64,000 nucleotides of DNA from Psychromarinibacter halotolerans (GCF_029168315.1 NZ_JARGYD010000007.1:62001-126000), one strand, 5' to 3'; counted from the first letter of the stretch, positions 35,395 to 44,191 are shown. Notes: generated by a model not told the origin, from the sequence alone. Program-made: numbers and translations.

Positions 35395-35940
35395 ATGCGC
35401 ATGAAGACGACAGACACCGAGCTGGCCAACGCCGCCGCGGGCGGCGACCGGGACGCGTTCTCGGCGCTGCTCGCGCGGCACTACGACAGCCTGTTCCGCG
35501 TCTGTTTCCGCCTGTCCGGCAGCCGCCCGCTGGCCGAGGACCTCACGCAGGACATCTGCCTTGCGCTTCCGGCCAAGCTGCGGGGATACCGCGCCGAGGC
35601 GAAGTTCACGACGTGGCTGTATCGCGTCGCGGTGAACGCCGCCCATGATGCCCGCCGCCGCGCGGCGACGCGGGCGAAGGCCGCCGACGGCTGGGGCGAC
35701 TGGGAAATCGCCCGCCGCGCCGCCGACGCCGAAACGGCCGAGGGGCTCGACTGGCTGCAGACCGCGATGCGCGCCCTGCCCGAAGACCTGCGCGACACCG
35801 CCGCGCTGACGATGGGGGACGAGATGACACATGCCGAAGCCGCCGAGGCCCTCGGCATATCCGAGGGAACCGTCAGCTGGCGGCTCTCGGAAATCCGCAA
35901 GCGCCTGAAGGCGATGCGGGATGAGGAGCTGAGTGCATGA
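35395..35940 (+). CDS. ECF-family RNA polymerase sigma factor
   Basis: A 181-residue sigma-70 family protein lacking regions 1 and 3. Region 2 runs DAFSALLARHYDSLFRVCFRL to FTTWLYRVAVNAAHDARRR (core binding and -10 recognition). Region 4 has ALPEDLRDTAALTMGDEMTHAEAAEALGISEGTVSWRL as the -35 helix-turn-helix (cited by its MTHAEAAEALGISEGTVSW segment). Three near starts exist (GTG 35392, ATG 35395, ATG 35401) and none has a strong ribosome site; 35395 is a choice. It overlaps the next gene, a VWA membrane protein, by ATGA. Since anti-sigma factors are normally co-transcribed, that protein is the likely partner. Confidence 0.9.
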   Translation: MRMKTTDTELANAAAGGDRDAFSALLARHYDSLFRVCFRLSGSRPLAEDLTQDICLALPAKLRGYRAEAKFTTWLYRVAVNAAHDARRRAATRAKAADGWGDWEIARRAADAETAEGLDWLQTAMRALPEDLRDTAALTMGDEMTHAEAAEALGISEGTVSWRLSEIRKRLKAMRDEELSA

Positions 35941-37886
35941 CCGATCCGCTCGACGACCTGAAACGCGCCTTTCAGGACGCGACCCCCGATCCCGACGCGG
36001 ATCGGAAAGCCCGCGACCTTGCCCGTGCGCAAGAAATTTTCGACCGCGCCCAAGGATCGGCGGGCGCGGCGCGTCCTACTCCTGACCGTCCACGATGGGC
36101 GGGTCTTGTTGCAGGAGTTCGAAACATGCTGACCGCTTTGACATCCCGCGCGGGTCTGACCGCCTCTACCGCCCTTGTCGCCGTGGGCCTCGTCGCCCTG
36201 ATCCCGATGCTGCAGGATGGCCCCGACCTTGGCGACCTTGCCCAGCCCGAGGTTGCCCCTGCCCCGGCTGTCGAGACCCGGCGCGAAGCCGATGACACGG
36301 CCGCCTCGGGGCGGTCGCTGACCGAGACTTTTCAGGAAGAGGCCGAAGCAGAGACCTTCGCCGCCCCCGCCGAGATCGTCGCGGAACCGATGCCCGCCCC
36401 GTCCATCGCGCCCGACATGGCCCCGGTCGGCGGGCTGATCGCACCGGCCCCGATGGACCGGGTGGCGCCCGAGATGCCGGACACCGAAACCTTCGCCAAC
36501 GCCGACTCCAACCCGGTCAAGGTCGTGGCCGAGGACCCTGTTTCGACCTTCTCGGTCGATGTCGACACCGCCAGCTATGCCGTGATCCGCGACTTTCTGA
36601 TGAACGGCCAATTGCCCCCGGCGGATGCCGTGCGGATCGAAGAGATGGTGAACTACTTCACCTACGACTACGCGGCTCCGGGCCCCGACGGCACTGCCTT
36701 CCGCCCGACGGTGACGCTGGCCGACACGCCGTGGAACCCGGACACCCGGCTGATGACCGTCGGCCTGCAGGGTCAGCTTCCCGCGCTCGAAGACCGGCCG
36801 CCGCTGAACCTCGTCTTTCTGATCGACACGTCCGGTTCGATGCAGGACCCCGACAAGCTGCCGCTGCTGAAGCAAAGCTTTCGCCTGATGCTGAGCGAAC
36901 TGCGCCCCGAGGACGAAGTCGCGATTGTCACCTACGCCGGGTCTGCCGGGCTGGCGCTAGAGGCGACGCCCGCCTCGGAGCGTGACACGATCCTCGCGGC
37001 GCTGGACCGGCTAGAGGCCGGCGGCTCGACTGCCGGGCAGGCCGGGCTGGAACAGGCCTATGCCGTGGCAGAGGCGATGACCGGGGACGACGAGGTCGGC
37101 CGCGTGCTGCTGGCCACCGATGGCGATTTCAACGTCGGTCTCAGCGACCCCGACGCGCTGGAAGACTACATCGCCGACAAGCGCGACAGCGGCACCTACC
37201 TGTCGGTGCTGGGCTTCGGGCGGGGCAATCTGCAGGACGCGACGATGCAGGCGCTGGCCCAGACCGGCAACGGCACCGCCGCCTATATCGACACGCTGAA
37301 CGAGGCACAGAAGGTGCTGGTGGATCAGCTGACCGGCGCGCTGTTCCCCATCGCGGACGATGTGAAGATACAGGTCGAGTTCAACCCGGCCCAGATCGCG
37401 GAATACCGGCTGATCGGCTACGAGACCCGCGCCCTGCGGCGCGAGGACTTCAACAACGACAGCGTCGACGCGGGCGAGGTCGGGGCCGGTCATGCGGTCA
37501 CCGCTTTGTACGAGATCACGCCGGTCGGCTCTCCGGCCATCCTGAACGACCCGCTGCGCTATGCGAACGACAGCGCCGCCGACACCGCAACGGACGGCAA
37601 CGACGAACTGGCGTTCCTGCGGGTGCGCTACAAGGATCCGGGCGAAGCCGCCTCGACCCTGATCGAGGTTCCGGTGACCGAAGGCATGGCCAGCGCCAGC
37701 CAAGACGCCAACTGGGCCGCCGCCATCGCCGGGTTTGGCCAGCTTTTGCGCGAAGGACGTTACGTCGGAACTTGGGACTATGACGACGCGATCGCGCTGG
37801 CGGCCTCGGCGCAGGGCGACGACCCCTTCGGCTATCGCCGCGAGGCGATCAACCTCATGCGGCTTGCAGAAAGCCTTTCGCAATAG
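35937..37886 (+). CDS. von Willebrand factor type A membrane protein, YfbK-like; possible anti-sigma partner
   Basis: A 649-residue protein. Residues 1-70 are a charged helical cytoplasmic segment (LDDLKRAFQDATPDPDADRK) resembling the sigma-binding arms of anti-sigma factors. One transmembrane helix (~74-92) is followed by an Ala/Pro/Glu-rich linker to about 190 and a conserved DUF3520-flanked VWA domain. The MIDAS motif DTSGS is at residues 297-301, with TDGDFNVG and the ELAFLRVRYKDPG segment further on. Relatives are E. coli YfbK-type proteins. It overlaps the ECF sigma gene by ATGA. Whether it holds the sigma factor at the membrane and releases it on signal is inference from order and topology. 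Confidence 0.85.
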   Translation: MTDPLDDLKRAFQDATPDPDADRKARDLARAQEIFDRAQGSAGAARPTPDRPRWAGLVAGVRNMLTALTSRAGLTASTALVAVGLVALIPMLQDGPDLGDLAQPEVAPAPAVETRREADDTAASGRSLTETFQEEAEAETFAAPAEIVAEPMPAPSIAPDMAPVGGLIAPAPMDRVAPEMPDTETFANADSNPVKVVAEDPVSTFSVDVDTASYAVIRDFLMNGQLPPADAVRIEEMVNYFTYDYAAPGPDGTAFRPTVTLADTPWNPDTRLMTVGLQGQLPALEDRPPLNLVFLIDTSGSMQDPDKLPLLKQSFRLMLSELRPEDEVAIVTYAGSAGLALEATPASERDTILAALDRLEAGGSTAGQAGLEQAYAVAEAMTGDDEVGRVLLATDGDFNVGLSDPDALEDYIADKRDSGTYLSVLGFGRGNLQDATMQALAQTGNGTAAYIDTLNEAQKVLVDQLTGALFPIADDVKIQVEFNPAQIAEYRLIGYETRALRREDFNNDSVDAGEVGAGHAVTALYEITPVGSPAILNDPLRYANDSAADTATDGNDELAFLRVRYKDPGEAASTLIEVPVTEGMASASQDANWAAAIAGFGQLLREGRYVGTWDYDDAIALAASAQGDDPFGYRREAINLMRLAESLSQ

Positions 37887-38037
37887 GCCTTTGATCGCGA
37901 GGGCCCCTTTGTCGCCGTCTCTCCCCCGGCCCTCGCCGGCCCCCTTTCCGCTGTCCCGGAAAGGGGGCCACGATCATTTGAAGGTCAGGTATTCCACCAG
38001 TTGAATGGATCGGGCCGCCGCGCTTAGATCGGCGGCC

Positions 38038-38802
38038 ATGCTTGATCCTGTACCCACCCGCTTTGCAGCCATCGCCGATATCCACGGCAACGCCGACGCC
38101 TTGTCGGCGGTGCTGGCCGATATCGACCGGCGCGGGATCGGGACGGTGGTGAACCTTGGCGACCATTTCAGCGGCCCGCTGGCGGCGGCGGAAACCGCCG
38201 AGATCCTGCTGGCGCGGCCGATGCTGTCGGTGCGCGGCAACCACGACAGGTATCTGCTGGACCAGTCGCCGGAACAGATGCACGTCTCGGACGCCGTGGC
38301 CTACCGGCAACTTCAGCCTCGGCACCTTGACTGGCTTGGCACGCTGCCCCCCACCGCGCGGTTGGGCGACGACATTCTGCTGTGCCACGCCACGCCGCAC
38401 GACGACCAGACCTATTGGCTGGACGAGGTCCGCGCCGACGGCACCACGGGCCCGCGCCCGCTGGACGGGATCCGCACCCTTGCCGGGGACATCGACGTGT
38501 CGCTTGTCCTGTGCGGGCATACCCACCTGCCCCGGATCGTCCGCCTTCCGGGCGGCCCGCTGATCGTAAACCCGGGCAGCGTCGGTCTGCCCGCCTATGA
38601 CGACGACACCCCTGTCCCGCACGTCATGCAAACCGGGACACCCGACGCAAGCTATGCAGAGCTTACACGGGACAAGAACGGCGAATGGCAGGTCACCCTG
38701 CACGCCGTTCCCTACGACCCGGCGCGCATGGCCGCCACCGCGCGCGCTGAAAACCGCGAAGACTGGGCCACGACCCTAGAAACAGGATGGCTTGCAGTCT
38801 AA
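38038..38802 (+). CDS. metallophosphoesterase
   Basis: A 254-residue calcineurin-like phosphoesterase of the YfcE/Ap4A-type group. Metal ligands are seen in order: ADIHGN, LGDHFSGP, the GNHD motif near residue 77, CHATPH and GHTHLPR. They bind two divalent metals for phosphodiester or phosphomonoester hydrolysis. ATG 38038 (MLDPVPTRFAAIADIHGN) gives the usual short N-terminus; an in-frame start 33 bases earlier is possible. It stands alone between the VWA and SnoaL-like genes. The substrate is not predictable. Confidence 0.88.
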   Translation: MLDPVPTRFAAIADIHGNADALSAVLADIDRRGIGTVVNLGDHFSGPLAAAETAEILLARPMLSVRGNHDRYLLDQSPEQMHVSDAVAYRQLQPRHLDWLGTLPPTARLGDDILLCHATPHDDQTYWLDEVRADGTTGPRPLDGIRTLAGDIDVSLVLCGHTHLPRIVRLPGGPLIVNPGSVGLPAYDDDTPVPHVMQTGTPDASYAELTRDKNGEWQVTLHAVPYDPARMAATARAENREDWATTLETGWLAV

Positions 38803-38843
38803 CGTGTAAATCATTGGCGTCGGCTGCAAATTTCTCAGGATAA

Positions 38844-39251
38844 ATGAACAATACAATGGCCCAGAAAGACCTAGCCAGGCGTTTTCGCGACTTTATCGCG
38901 TGCGTCAACGCGAAGGACTGGACCTCGCTTGGTCAGCACCTTCACGAAAGTGTCCTGTACAACGGGCGCCTTCTTAGTATGGCCGAGATGCAAGCGAAGT
39001 TCATCGAACGCCTAGAACACGTTCCCGACTTGAAATACGAAATCGATTTCATGGTGGTCGAGCCGCCGATGGTCGCGGTGCGGTTGTGCTTCAACTGCAC
39101 GCCCTGCGGCAAGATCTACGGCCTGCCGGTCAACGGGCGCCGGGTGCTGTTCAGCGCCAATGGCTTCTACAACTACGACGATGGCCGCATCACGCGCGGC
39201 TGGTCGACCGTCGATGTCCACGCCATCGCCGCGCAGCTTCAGACGCACTAG
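38844..39251 (+). CDS. SnoaL-like/NTF2-fold protein
   Basis: A 135-residue protein with the alpha+beta-cone NTF2 fold of SnoaL-like cyclases: an N-terminal helix LARRFRDFIACVNAKDW, HESVLYNGRLLSMAEMQAKF, and the strands VVEPPMVAVRLCFNCTP and NGFYNYDDGRITRGWSTVD. This family binds small hydrophobic ligands in a cavity and includes enzymes of polyketide or lipid modification, but most members are uncharacterised. Two cysteines (residues ~86 and 89) lie in one strand. Convergent with hsp20; the terminator at 39268 serves the junction. Confidence 0.82.
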   Translation: MNNTMAQKDLARRFRDFIACVNAKDWTSLGQHLHESVLYNGRLLSMAEMQAKFIERLEHVPDLKYEIDFMVVEPPMVAVRLCFNCTPCGKIYGLPVNGRRVLFSANGFYNYDDGRITRGWSTVDVHAIAAQLQTH

Positions 39252-39267
39252 TCGCCAGCGGTCCAAT

Positions 39268-39300
39268 GAAAAAGGGACGCGCCCCGAAAGGCACGCCCCT
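39268..39300 (-). terminator. rho-independent terminator of the hsp20 gene
   Basis: On the minus strand AGGGGCGTGCC and GGCGCGTCCCT form an 11-bp stem with two mismatches around a TTTCGG loop, followed by TTTTC. It lies 26 bp past the hsp20 stop. It may also stop leftward/rightward readthrough between the convergent genes. Confidence 0.75.
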
Positions 39301-39325
39301 CTCCACACGAAAGCTTGGTGTCGGC

Positions 39326-39802
39326 TTAGTTGACCGAGACCTCTTCAGTCTCGACCGCTTTGCCGTCGACGGCTGCGGACGACGCAATCGCGATGCGACG
39401 CGGCTTCAGCGCCTCGGGCACTTCGCGCACAAGGTCGATATGCAGCATGCCGTTCTCATGCACGGCGCCGTTCACGCGGATATGGTCGGCCAGCTGGAAC
39501 TTGCGCTCGAACGCACGGGTCGCGATGCCGCGATGCAGATAGGTGCGGTCGGTCGCTTCGTCCGCTTTCTTGGCAGCAACGATCAGCGCGTTTTCGCGGA
39601 CCTCGACCGACAGTTCGGCGTCGGTGAAGCCCGCCACGGCAAGCGAGATGCGATAGGCATCGTCAGCGGTCTTTTCGATGTTGTAGGGCGGGTAGCCGGG
39701 CTGTTGGGCCACGTCACTGGCCACGACACGGTCCATAAGGTCGGCGATGCGGTCAAAGCCGACGGTTGCACGGTAAAGCGGTGCAAGATCAAAGTTACGC
39801 AT
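39326..39802 (-). CDS. Hsp20/alpha-crystallin family small heat-shock protein
   Basis: A 158-residue chaperone. The N-terminal arm MRNFDLAPLYRATVGFDRIADLMDR and GYPPYNIEKT opening of the alpha-crystallin domain are like IbpA/HspA of alphaproteobacteria. The domain continues with AVAGF-x-ELSVEVRENALIV and ends with HENGMLHIDLVREVPEALKPRRI, whose I-x-I-like tail mediates oligomer contacts. It binds unfolded proteins without ATP. GGAGGA precedes the ATG, and a heat-shock sigma-like promoter is at 39896-39925. Confidence 0.94.
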   Translation of the reverse strand: MRNFDLAPLYRATVGFDRIADLMDRVVASDVAQQPGYPPYNIEKTADDAYRISLAVAGFTDAELSVEVRENALIVAAKKADEATDRTYLHRGIATRAFERKFQLADHIRVNGAVHENGMLHIDLVREVPEALKPRRIAIASSAAVDGKAVETEEVSVN

Positions 39803-39895
39803 GGGTCATCCTCCATTGAGCGATAACTGTATGTGGGTGGTCCTCCCGACGGGACGGACCTGTCTGCCGGCCCCTTTTGGGCGTCCGGCACTAGA

Positions 39896-39925
39896 CATGT
39901 GGTTAGGGCAGAATGCCATTTCAAG
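39896..39925 (-). promoter_or_regulatory. RpoH-type promoter of hsp20
   Basis: On the minus strand CTTGAAA (39919-39925) and CCACATG near ACCACATG (39896-39903) are separated by 15 bases, close to the heat-shock sigma consensus CTTGAA and CCCCAT. The transcript would have a ~90-base leader carrying a GCCGG...CCGGC hairpin with an AAAA loop (39867-39889). A ROSE-type thermometer was sought but no strong pairing with GGAGGA is seen. Confidence 0.6.
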
Positions 39926-40014
39926 GGTCGCAGACAGGCGCCCAAACACCTGAAATATATAGACAGTTGAAGATTTTTTCGCGCGGCAAGTCAGATCATG
40001 CCCGCGCGGACGGT

Positions 40015-40818
40015 CTAGGGCCGGACGAACTTTGCCCCGCCGCCCGAGTCCGTGCCAACCGTGATGCGCCGCGATGTAAAGCCCGGCTTTGGCCAGACGC
40101 CCTCGCCGCTGGCAAGCTGCCGTTTCAGCTGTGCGACCAGCACCGGCAGGTCCATCCCGTAGGCGACCGTCTCGCCGTTCAGCCGCATACCGGACGAAAT
40201 CAGCGACACGATGCGCCCCCGGTTCCCGACCCTCTCGAACACCGGCGCGCCAGAGGCGCCGAAGGTCACGTCGCAGTCAAAAGCCATCAGCCCCGTCTGC
40301 CGCCCCAGCAACCGGCAGGTCGCCTGCCGAGACAGCGCGTCGTCACGGCCCCGCGCGTAGGACACGACGCTGACCTCTCCCCGGGGGCCGGACGGCGTGT
40401 CGACAAGGAAGGGCGCCGCGAAGGCCGCCGGGATCGCGGTCTCAAGCTTCACCAGAGCGGCGTCATAGACGATGCGGCGGGCGGTCAGGTCGCCCGGATC
40501 GTATTCCGGCGGCACAACCGAACTTTCGGCAGCCACTTCGGCCACGGCGACACCGTCGCGCAGACCCGCGCGGAACACCATACCGGTCCGGCGGGTGCCA
40601 TCGCGTTCCATCACGCAGTGGGCCGCTGTCAGGACAAGGTCCGGTGCGATCAGAACGCCGGTGCAATAGCCGTCGTCCAGTTGCAGCTTTCCCACCGCTT
40701 CGTAGCCGAACAGGTCGTCGCGTTCGGTCAGGCGGATCAGGCCGCTGTTCTGCGCGAAAGCGCCGGTTCCGCAAAGAACCAGCGCCAAGGCGATCGCAAT
40801 CTGTCGAAACAAGATCAT
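40015..40818 (-). CDS. trypsin-like serine protease, exported
   Basis: A 267-residue S1-type protease. A signal peptide (residues 1-22, ending GAFA) precedes the mature protein. The catalytic triad is intact: His67 (TAAHC), Asp119 (YDAALVKL) and Ser189 (GASGAP), with cysteines placed to form disulfides. The C-terminus ends GGGAKFVRP, matching two other exported proteins of the window. It starts within the stop of the upstream paralogue (ATGA 40815-40818), so the two are co-translated. Location: periplasm or outside. Substrate unknown. Confidence 0.9.
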   Translation of the reverse strand: MILFRQIAIALALVLCGTGAFAQNSGLIRLTERDDLFGYEAVGKLQLDDGYCTGVLIAPDLVLTAAHCVMERDGTRRTGMVFRAGLRDGVAVAEVAAESSVVPPEYDPGDLTARRIVYDAALVKLETAIPAAFAAPFLVDTPSGPRGEVSVVSYARGRDDALSRQATCRLLGRQTGLMAFDCDVTFGASGAPVFERVGNRGRIVSLISSGMRLNGETVAYGMDLPVLVAQLKRQLASGEGVWPKPGFTSRRITVGTDSGGGAKFVRP

Positions 40819-41633
40819 GGCCGGATGAACTTTGCCCCCGTGTCGTTGCGGGTTTCGGTCATGGTCAGGCGGCGGACGACCGGCTCGGCATTGCCGAACA
40901 CGCCGTCGCCAGCACCGCGCATCGCCATCAGCTCGGACAGCGGCGCCTGCAGGTTCATGCCCAGCGCGACCTTCTGGCCGCTCATCTCGGCCTTGGACGA
41001 CACGACCGACACGATCTGCGGCACGCCGTTGCGCAGCACGAAGACCGGCGACCCCGACGAGCCGAAGTCGATGTCGCAGCTCAGGATCAGCGAGGCACCC
41101 TGTTCGCCCAGCACGTTGCAGACTTCTTGCAGCGACGGGCTGTCGGCGCGGTCGTAGGCGTAGCTGACGATGCCGACCTCTTCGCCCGCGTGGGGCGACG
41201 TGTTGGTGTCGAACGGCGTGACGGTGGTGTTGCGGATCGGCTGGTCCAGTTCCAGCAGCGCAAGGTCATGCGCCACGCGGGCCACGAAGTCCTCGCCCGA
41301 GGGGTTGAACGACGGGTGCACGAAAGACCGGCTGACACCGCGATAGGCCGAGGCGCGACCGCCGCGCCAGTCGGCCAGAAATTCAACGTTGGCATCGGGG
41401 ATGCGGTGGCCGGTGGCGCCATCGTACATGCAGTGCGCGGCGGTCAGCACCAGATCGGGGGCGATCAGCGCGCCGGTGCAGAAGCTGCCGTCGGCAAAGT
41501 TCAGACGGCCAACGCCGCTCCAGCCGCGGCTGTCGTCACCGGTCAGCAAAGTGCGCAGTTCCGACTCGGTCCCGGCCTTCAGGTCGTGACCCCAGATGGC
41601 CAGCAGGATCAGAAAGATAAGTCCGCGTTTCAT
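40815..41633 (-). CDS. trypsin-like serine protease, exported (tandem paralogue)
   Basis: A 272-residue S1-type protease and first gene of the pair. A signal peptide covers ~1-20. Catalytic residues are His67 (TAAHC), Asp123 (HDLALLEL) and Ser193 (GSSGSPVF). It shares layout and about a third of residues with the next gene, pointing to tandem duplication and divergence. The mature C-terminus ends TGAKFIRP. GGGGAAG precedes the ATG. No regulator is near. Both may act in envelope protein quality control or processing, which is an inference from exported proteases in general. Confidence 0.9.
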   Translation of the reverse strand: MKRGLIFLILLAIWGHDLKAGTESELRTLLTGDDSRGWSGVGRLNFADGSFCTGALIAPDLVLTAAHCMYDGATGHRIPDANVEFLADWRGGRASAYRGVSRSFVHPSFNPSGEDFVARVAHDLALLELDQPIRNTTVTPFDTNTSPHAGEEVGIVSYAYDRADSPSLQEVCNVLGEQGASLILSCDIDFGSSGSPVFVLRNGVPQIVSVVSSKAEMSGQKVALGMNLQAPLSELMAMRGAGDGVFGNAEPVVRRLTMTETRNDTGAKFIRP

Positions 41634-41696
41634 TGGGCTTCCCCTTGCTCGTTAAGCTAAGGGGTAAGCGCCGCTAAGGGCCGTTTTCGGACTCGA

Positions 41697-42995
41697 TTAG
41701 GTCGATGTGGTGAACAATGATGGCGGTTTCGGGCCACCTGTTGCCCAGTCGAGAAGTTCGACGGTGTGGGCGACCGGCACATCGGTGCCCGATCCGATCT
41801 GCATCATGCAGCCGATGTTCCCGGCGGCGATGAGATTCGGTTTCTTCGCCTCGAGCGTCCTTATTTTGCGGGCCTTCAGCTTGCCGGAAATCTCGGGCTG
41901 CATCAGGTTGTAGGTGCCCGCGCTGCCGCAGCACAGGTGCGGATCGGCGGGTTCGACGACCTCGAATCCGGCCTTCCGCAGCAGATCCTTTGGCGCGGTC
42001 GTCACTTTCTGGCCATGTTGCAGGGAACAGGCGGCGTGATAGGCGACGCGCAGGTCCTTCGGCGCGCCCTCGGGAATCCCGATGCGCACCAGAAGCTCGG
42101 TGATGTCGGTCGCAAGCTCGGACACCCGCGCCGCGTCGGCGGCCATCCCCGGATCGTTGCGGAACATGTGGCCATAGTCTTTCACCGTCGTGCCGCAGCC
42201 CGAGGTGTTGATGACGATGGCGTCCAGCCCCGCGCCGCGATCCTCGGCCATCCATGCGCCGATGTTGGCCGCTGCCGCCGCGTGGCTTTCATCCTCGAGG
42301 CCCATGTGGTGCACCAGCGCGCCGCAACAGCCCATGCCCTTGGCCACGACGACCTCGCAGCCCAATCGCGTCAGCAGGCGGATGGTCGCGTCGTTGATGT
42401 CGGTGTTCAGCGCCTTCTGCGCGCAGCCGGTCATCAGCGCCACGCGCAGCGTGCGCTCGGACCGGGCCGGAAAACTTTGCGGGTCGTCGTTGCGGCTGAC
42501 GGGCGGGACCTGCTTCGGCGCCATGTCTAGCATCGCGCGCAGGCGCGGGTCGGGCAGCAAGCGGCGGAACGGCCGCCCGATCTTGGCCCCCAGCAGCGCC
42601 AGCCGGAATCGTCCGGGATAAGGCAGCACGCGGCTAAGCACCCAGCGCAGCGCACGGTCGCGCCACGGACGGCGATAGGTCTTCTCGATATGCGCGCGGG
42701 CGTGATCCACAAGGTGCATGTAATGCACGCCCGAGGGACAAGTCGTCATGCAGGCAAGGCAGGACAGGCAGCGGTCGATATGCTTGACGGTCTTCTCGTC
42801 GGCGGGGCGGCCGCTTTCCAGCATGTCCTTGATCAGGTAGATCCGCCCGCGCGGGCTGTCGAGTTCGTCGCCAAGCACCTGATAGGTCGGACAGGTCGCG
42901 GTGCAGAACCCGCAATGGACGCAGGCGCGCAGGATCTCGTTCGCGCGGGCCGTGCCCGGATCCTTCAGTTGGTCTTCGCTAAACGTCGTCTGCAT
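41697..42995 (-). CDS. glcF: glycolate oxidase iron-sulfur subunit
   Basis: A 432-residue protein with two N-terminal 4Fe-4S motifs, CVHCGFCTATCP and CLSCLACMTTCP, and two CCG-type cysteine-rich domains (the second with CCGSAG near residue 340). It transfers electrons from the flavin subunits GlcD and GlcE to the quinone pool during oxidation of glycolate to glyoxylate. ATG 42995 is preferred to 43010 because GGAG precedes it. It is the third gene of the D-E-F operon. It is used in photorespiratory or algal glycolate metabolism, common in marine Rhodobacterales. Confidence 0.93.
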   Translation of the reverse strand: MQTTFSEDQLKDPGTARANEILRACVHCGFCTATCPTYQVLGDELDSPRGRIYLIKDMLESGRPADEKTVKHIDRCLSCLACMTTCPSGVHYMHLVDHARAHIEKTYRRPWRDRALRWVLSRVLPYPGRFRLALLGAKIGRPFRRLLPDPRLRAMLDMAPKQVPPVSRNDDPQSFPARSERTLRVALMTGCAQKALNTDINDATIRLLTRLGCEVVVAKGMGCCGALVHHMGLEDESHAAAAANIGAWMAEDRGAGLDAIVINTSGCGTTVKDYGHMFRNDPGMAADAARVSELATDITELLVRIGIPEGAPKDLRVAYHAACSLQHGQKVTTAPKDLLRKAGFEVVEPADPHLCCGSAGTYNLMQPEISGKLKARKIRTLEAKKPNLIAAGNIGCMMQIGSGTDVPVAHTVELLDWATGGPKPPSLFTTST

Positions 42996-43069
42996 CTTCG
43001 CACTCCGCATCCCGGCCAGCCGCCGGGGCCAATGTCACGTCCGGTCCCGTGGCGGGGCCGCTGCCGCGC

Positions 43070-44191
43070 TCATCCCATCAAGCCGGGGTTCAGCAGGCCG
43101 CGCGGGTCGAACCGCTGCCGCAGCCCCGTGGTGATCGCCGCCAATGGGGCGGGCTCGGGCTGGAACACCGGCACCGCCGCGCGGTCCGCCTGCGTGGCGC
43201 GCACCAGCGTCGCGTGGCCGCCCAGCGCCGCCACCTCGCGCCGCACCGTGTCCGCCGACACCGACGGCATCAGCAGCCACACAAGCCCGCCGCCCCAGTC
43301 GAACAGCGCCTCGTGCGGCACACCCGCAGACGTCAGCGCAGCCGAAAGGACCGGCCCGTCCGTCGGCTTGACCGAGACACGCCACACCGCGCCCTCGCGC
43401 CCCGCGAAGACGTTCACGTCCCGCACATCGCGCCACAGGGCGGCGCTTTGGTCGCCGCTGACCGTCTCGAACCCCGGCAAAAGCTCGGCCAGCCGACCGG
43501 CACGATACCGGACCGAGCCGTCCAGCCCCTCGACCCGCACCAGTGTCTGACCGCCACCGACATGCGCCGCGCCGCTGACGTCGAAAGGCGAACCCAGCGC
43601 CCGGCTCAGCGCCGCCACGCCCTGCTCTGCGGTCAGCCCCTCGGCCACCAAGGTCGTTTCGGTTTCGGGGCGGGCGAGCACCTTGAACGACAGCTCTGTC
43701 AGCACGCCCAGGGTGCCCCAACTTCCCGCCATCAGCTTCACAAGGTCGTAGCCCGTGACGTTCTTCATCACGCGACCGCCGTTCTTCACGACGGTGCCGG
43801 TGCCGTCGACGAACCGGACACCAAGCAGGAAATCGCGGCAGGCGCCGCCCTGAACCCGGCGCGGGCCGGACACGTTGGCGGCGACCACGCCCCCGATCGT
43901 CGGCGTGCCCGTGGTGCCCAGCAACGGACGATGGTCCATCGGTTCGAACGGCAGGCGCTGGTTCTCGGCGGCGAGCGCGCGTTCAAGGTCGTCCAGCGGC
44001 GTTCCCGCCCGCACGACGACGGTCAGCGCACCCGGCTCGTATAGATCGATTCCGTGCAGTCCCGTCACCGACAGCGCCGTTCCCACCACGGGCCGGCCGA
44101 TGTCTCGGGTGCCGCCGCCAACCACGCGCAGGGGGCCGGTGGCGGTTTTCACCGCCTCTGCCAGATCCGCTTCGGTCGCGGGCTGCAACAT
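43070..44191 (-). CDS. glcE: glycolate oxidase FAD-binding subunit
   Basis: A 373-residue flavoprotein that starts MLQPATEADLAEAVK and has the FAD-binding-4 pattern (VVGGGTRDIGRP; GTTGTPTIGGVVAANVSGPRR). ATG 44191 is set by the excellent GGAGGAGGGG upstream; the longer frame to 44236 is unconserved. The second flavin subunit of glycolate oxidase is shorter than GlcD and lacks its C-terminal HxGDGN motif, as expected. 88 bp separates it from glcD and 74 bp from glcF. Confidence 0.93.
   Translation of the reverse strand: MLQPATEADLAEAVKTATGPLRVVGGGTRDIGRPVVGTALSVTGLHGIDLYEPGALTVVVRAGTPLDDLERALAAENQRLPFEPMDHRPLLGTTGTPTIGGVVAANVSGPRRVQGGACRDFLLGVRFVDGTGTVVKNGGRVMKNVTGYDLVKLMAGSWGTLGVLTELSFKVLARPETETTLVAEGLTAEQGVAALSRALGSPFDVSGAAHVGGGQTLVRVEGLDGSVRYRAGRLAELLPGFETVSGDQSAALWRDVRDVNVFAGREGAVWRVSVKPTDGPVLSAALTSAGVPHEALFDWGGGLVWLLMPSVSADTVRREVAALGGHATLVRATQADRAAVPVFQPEPAPLAAITTGLRQRFDPRGLLNPGLMG

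Noticed and set aside
39803..39895. ROSE-type RNA thermometer in the hsp20 leader
   Set aside because: Only a GC hairpin is evident; no anti-Shine-Dalgarno pairing with GGAGGA was found.
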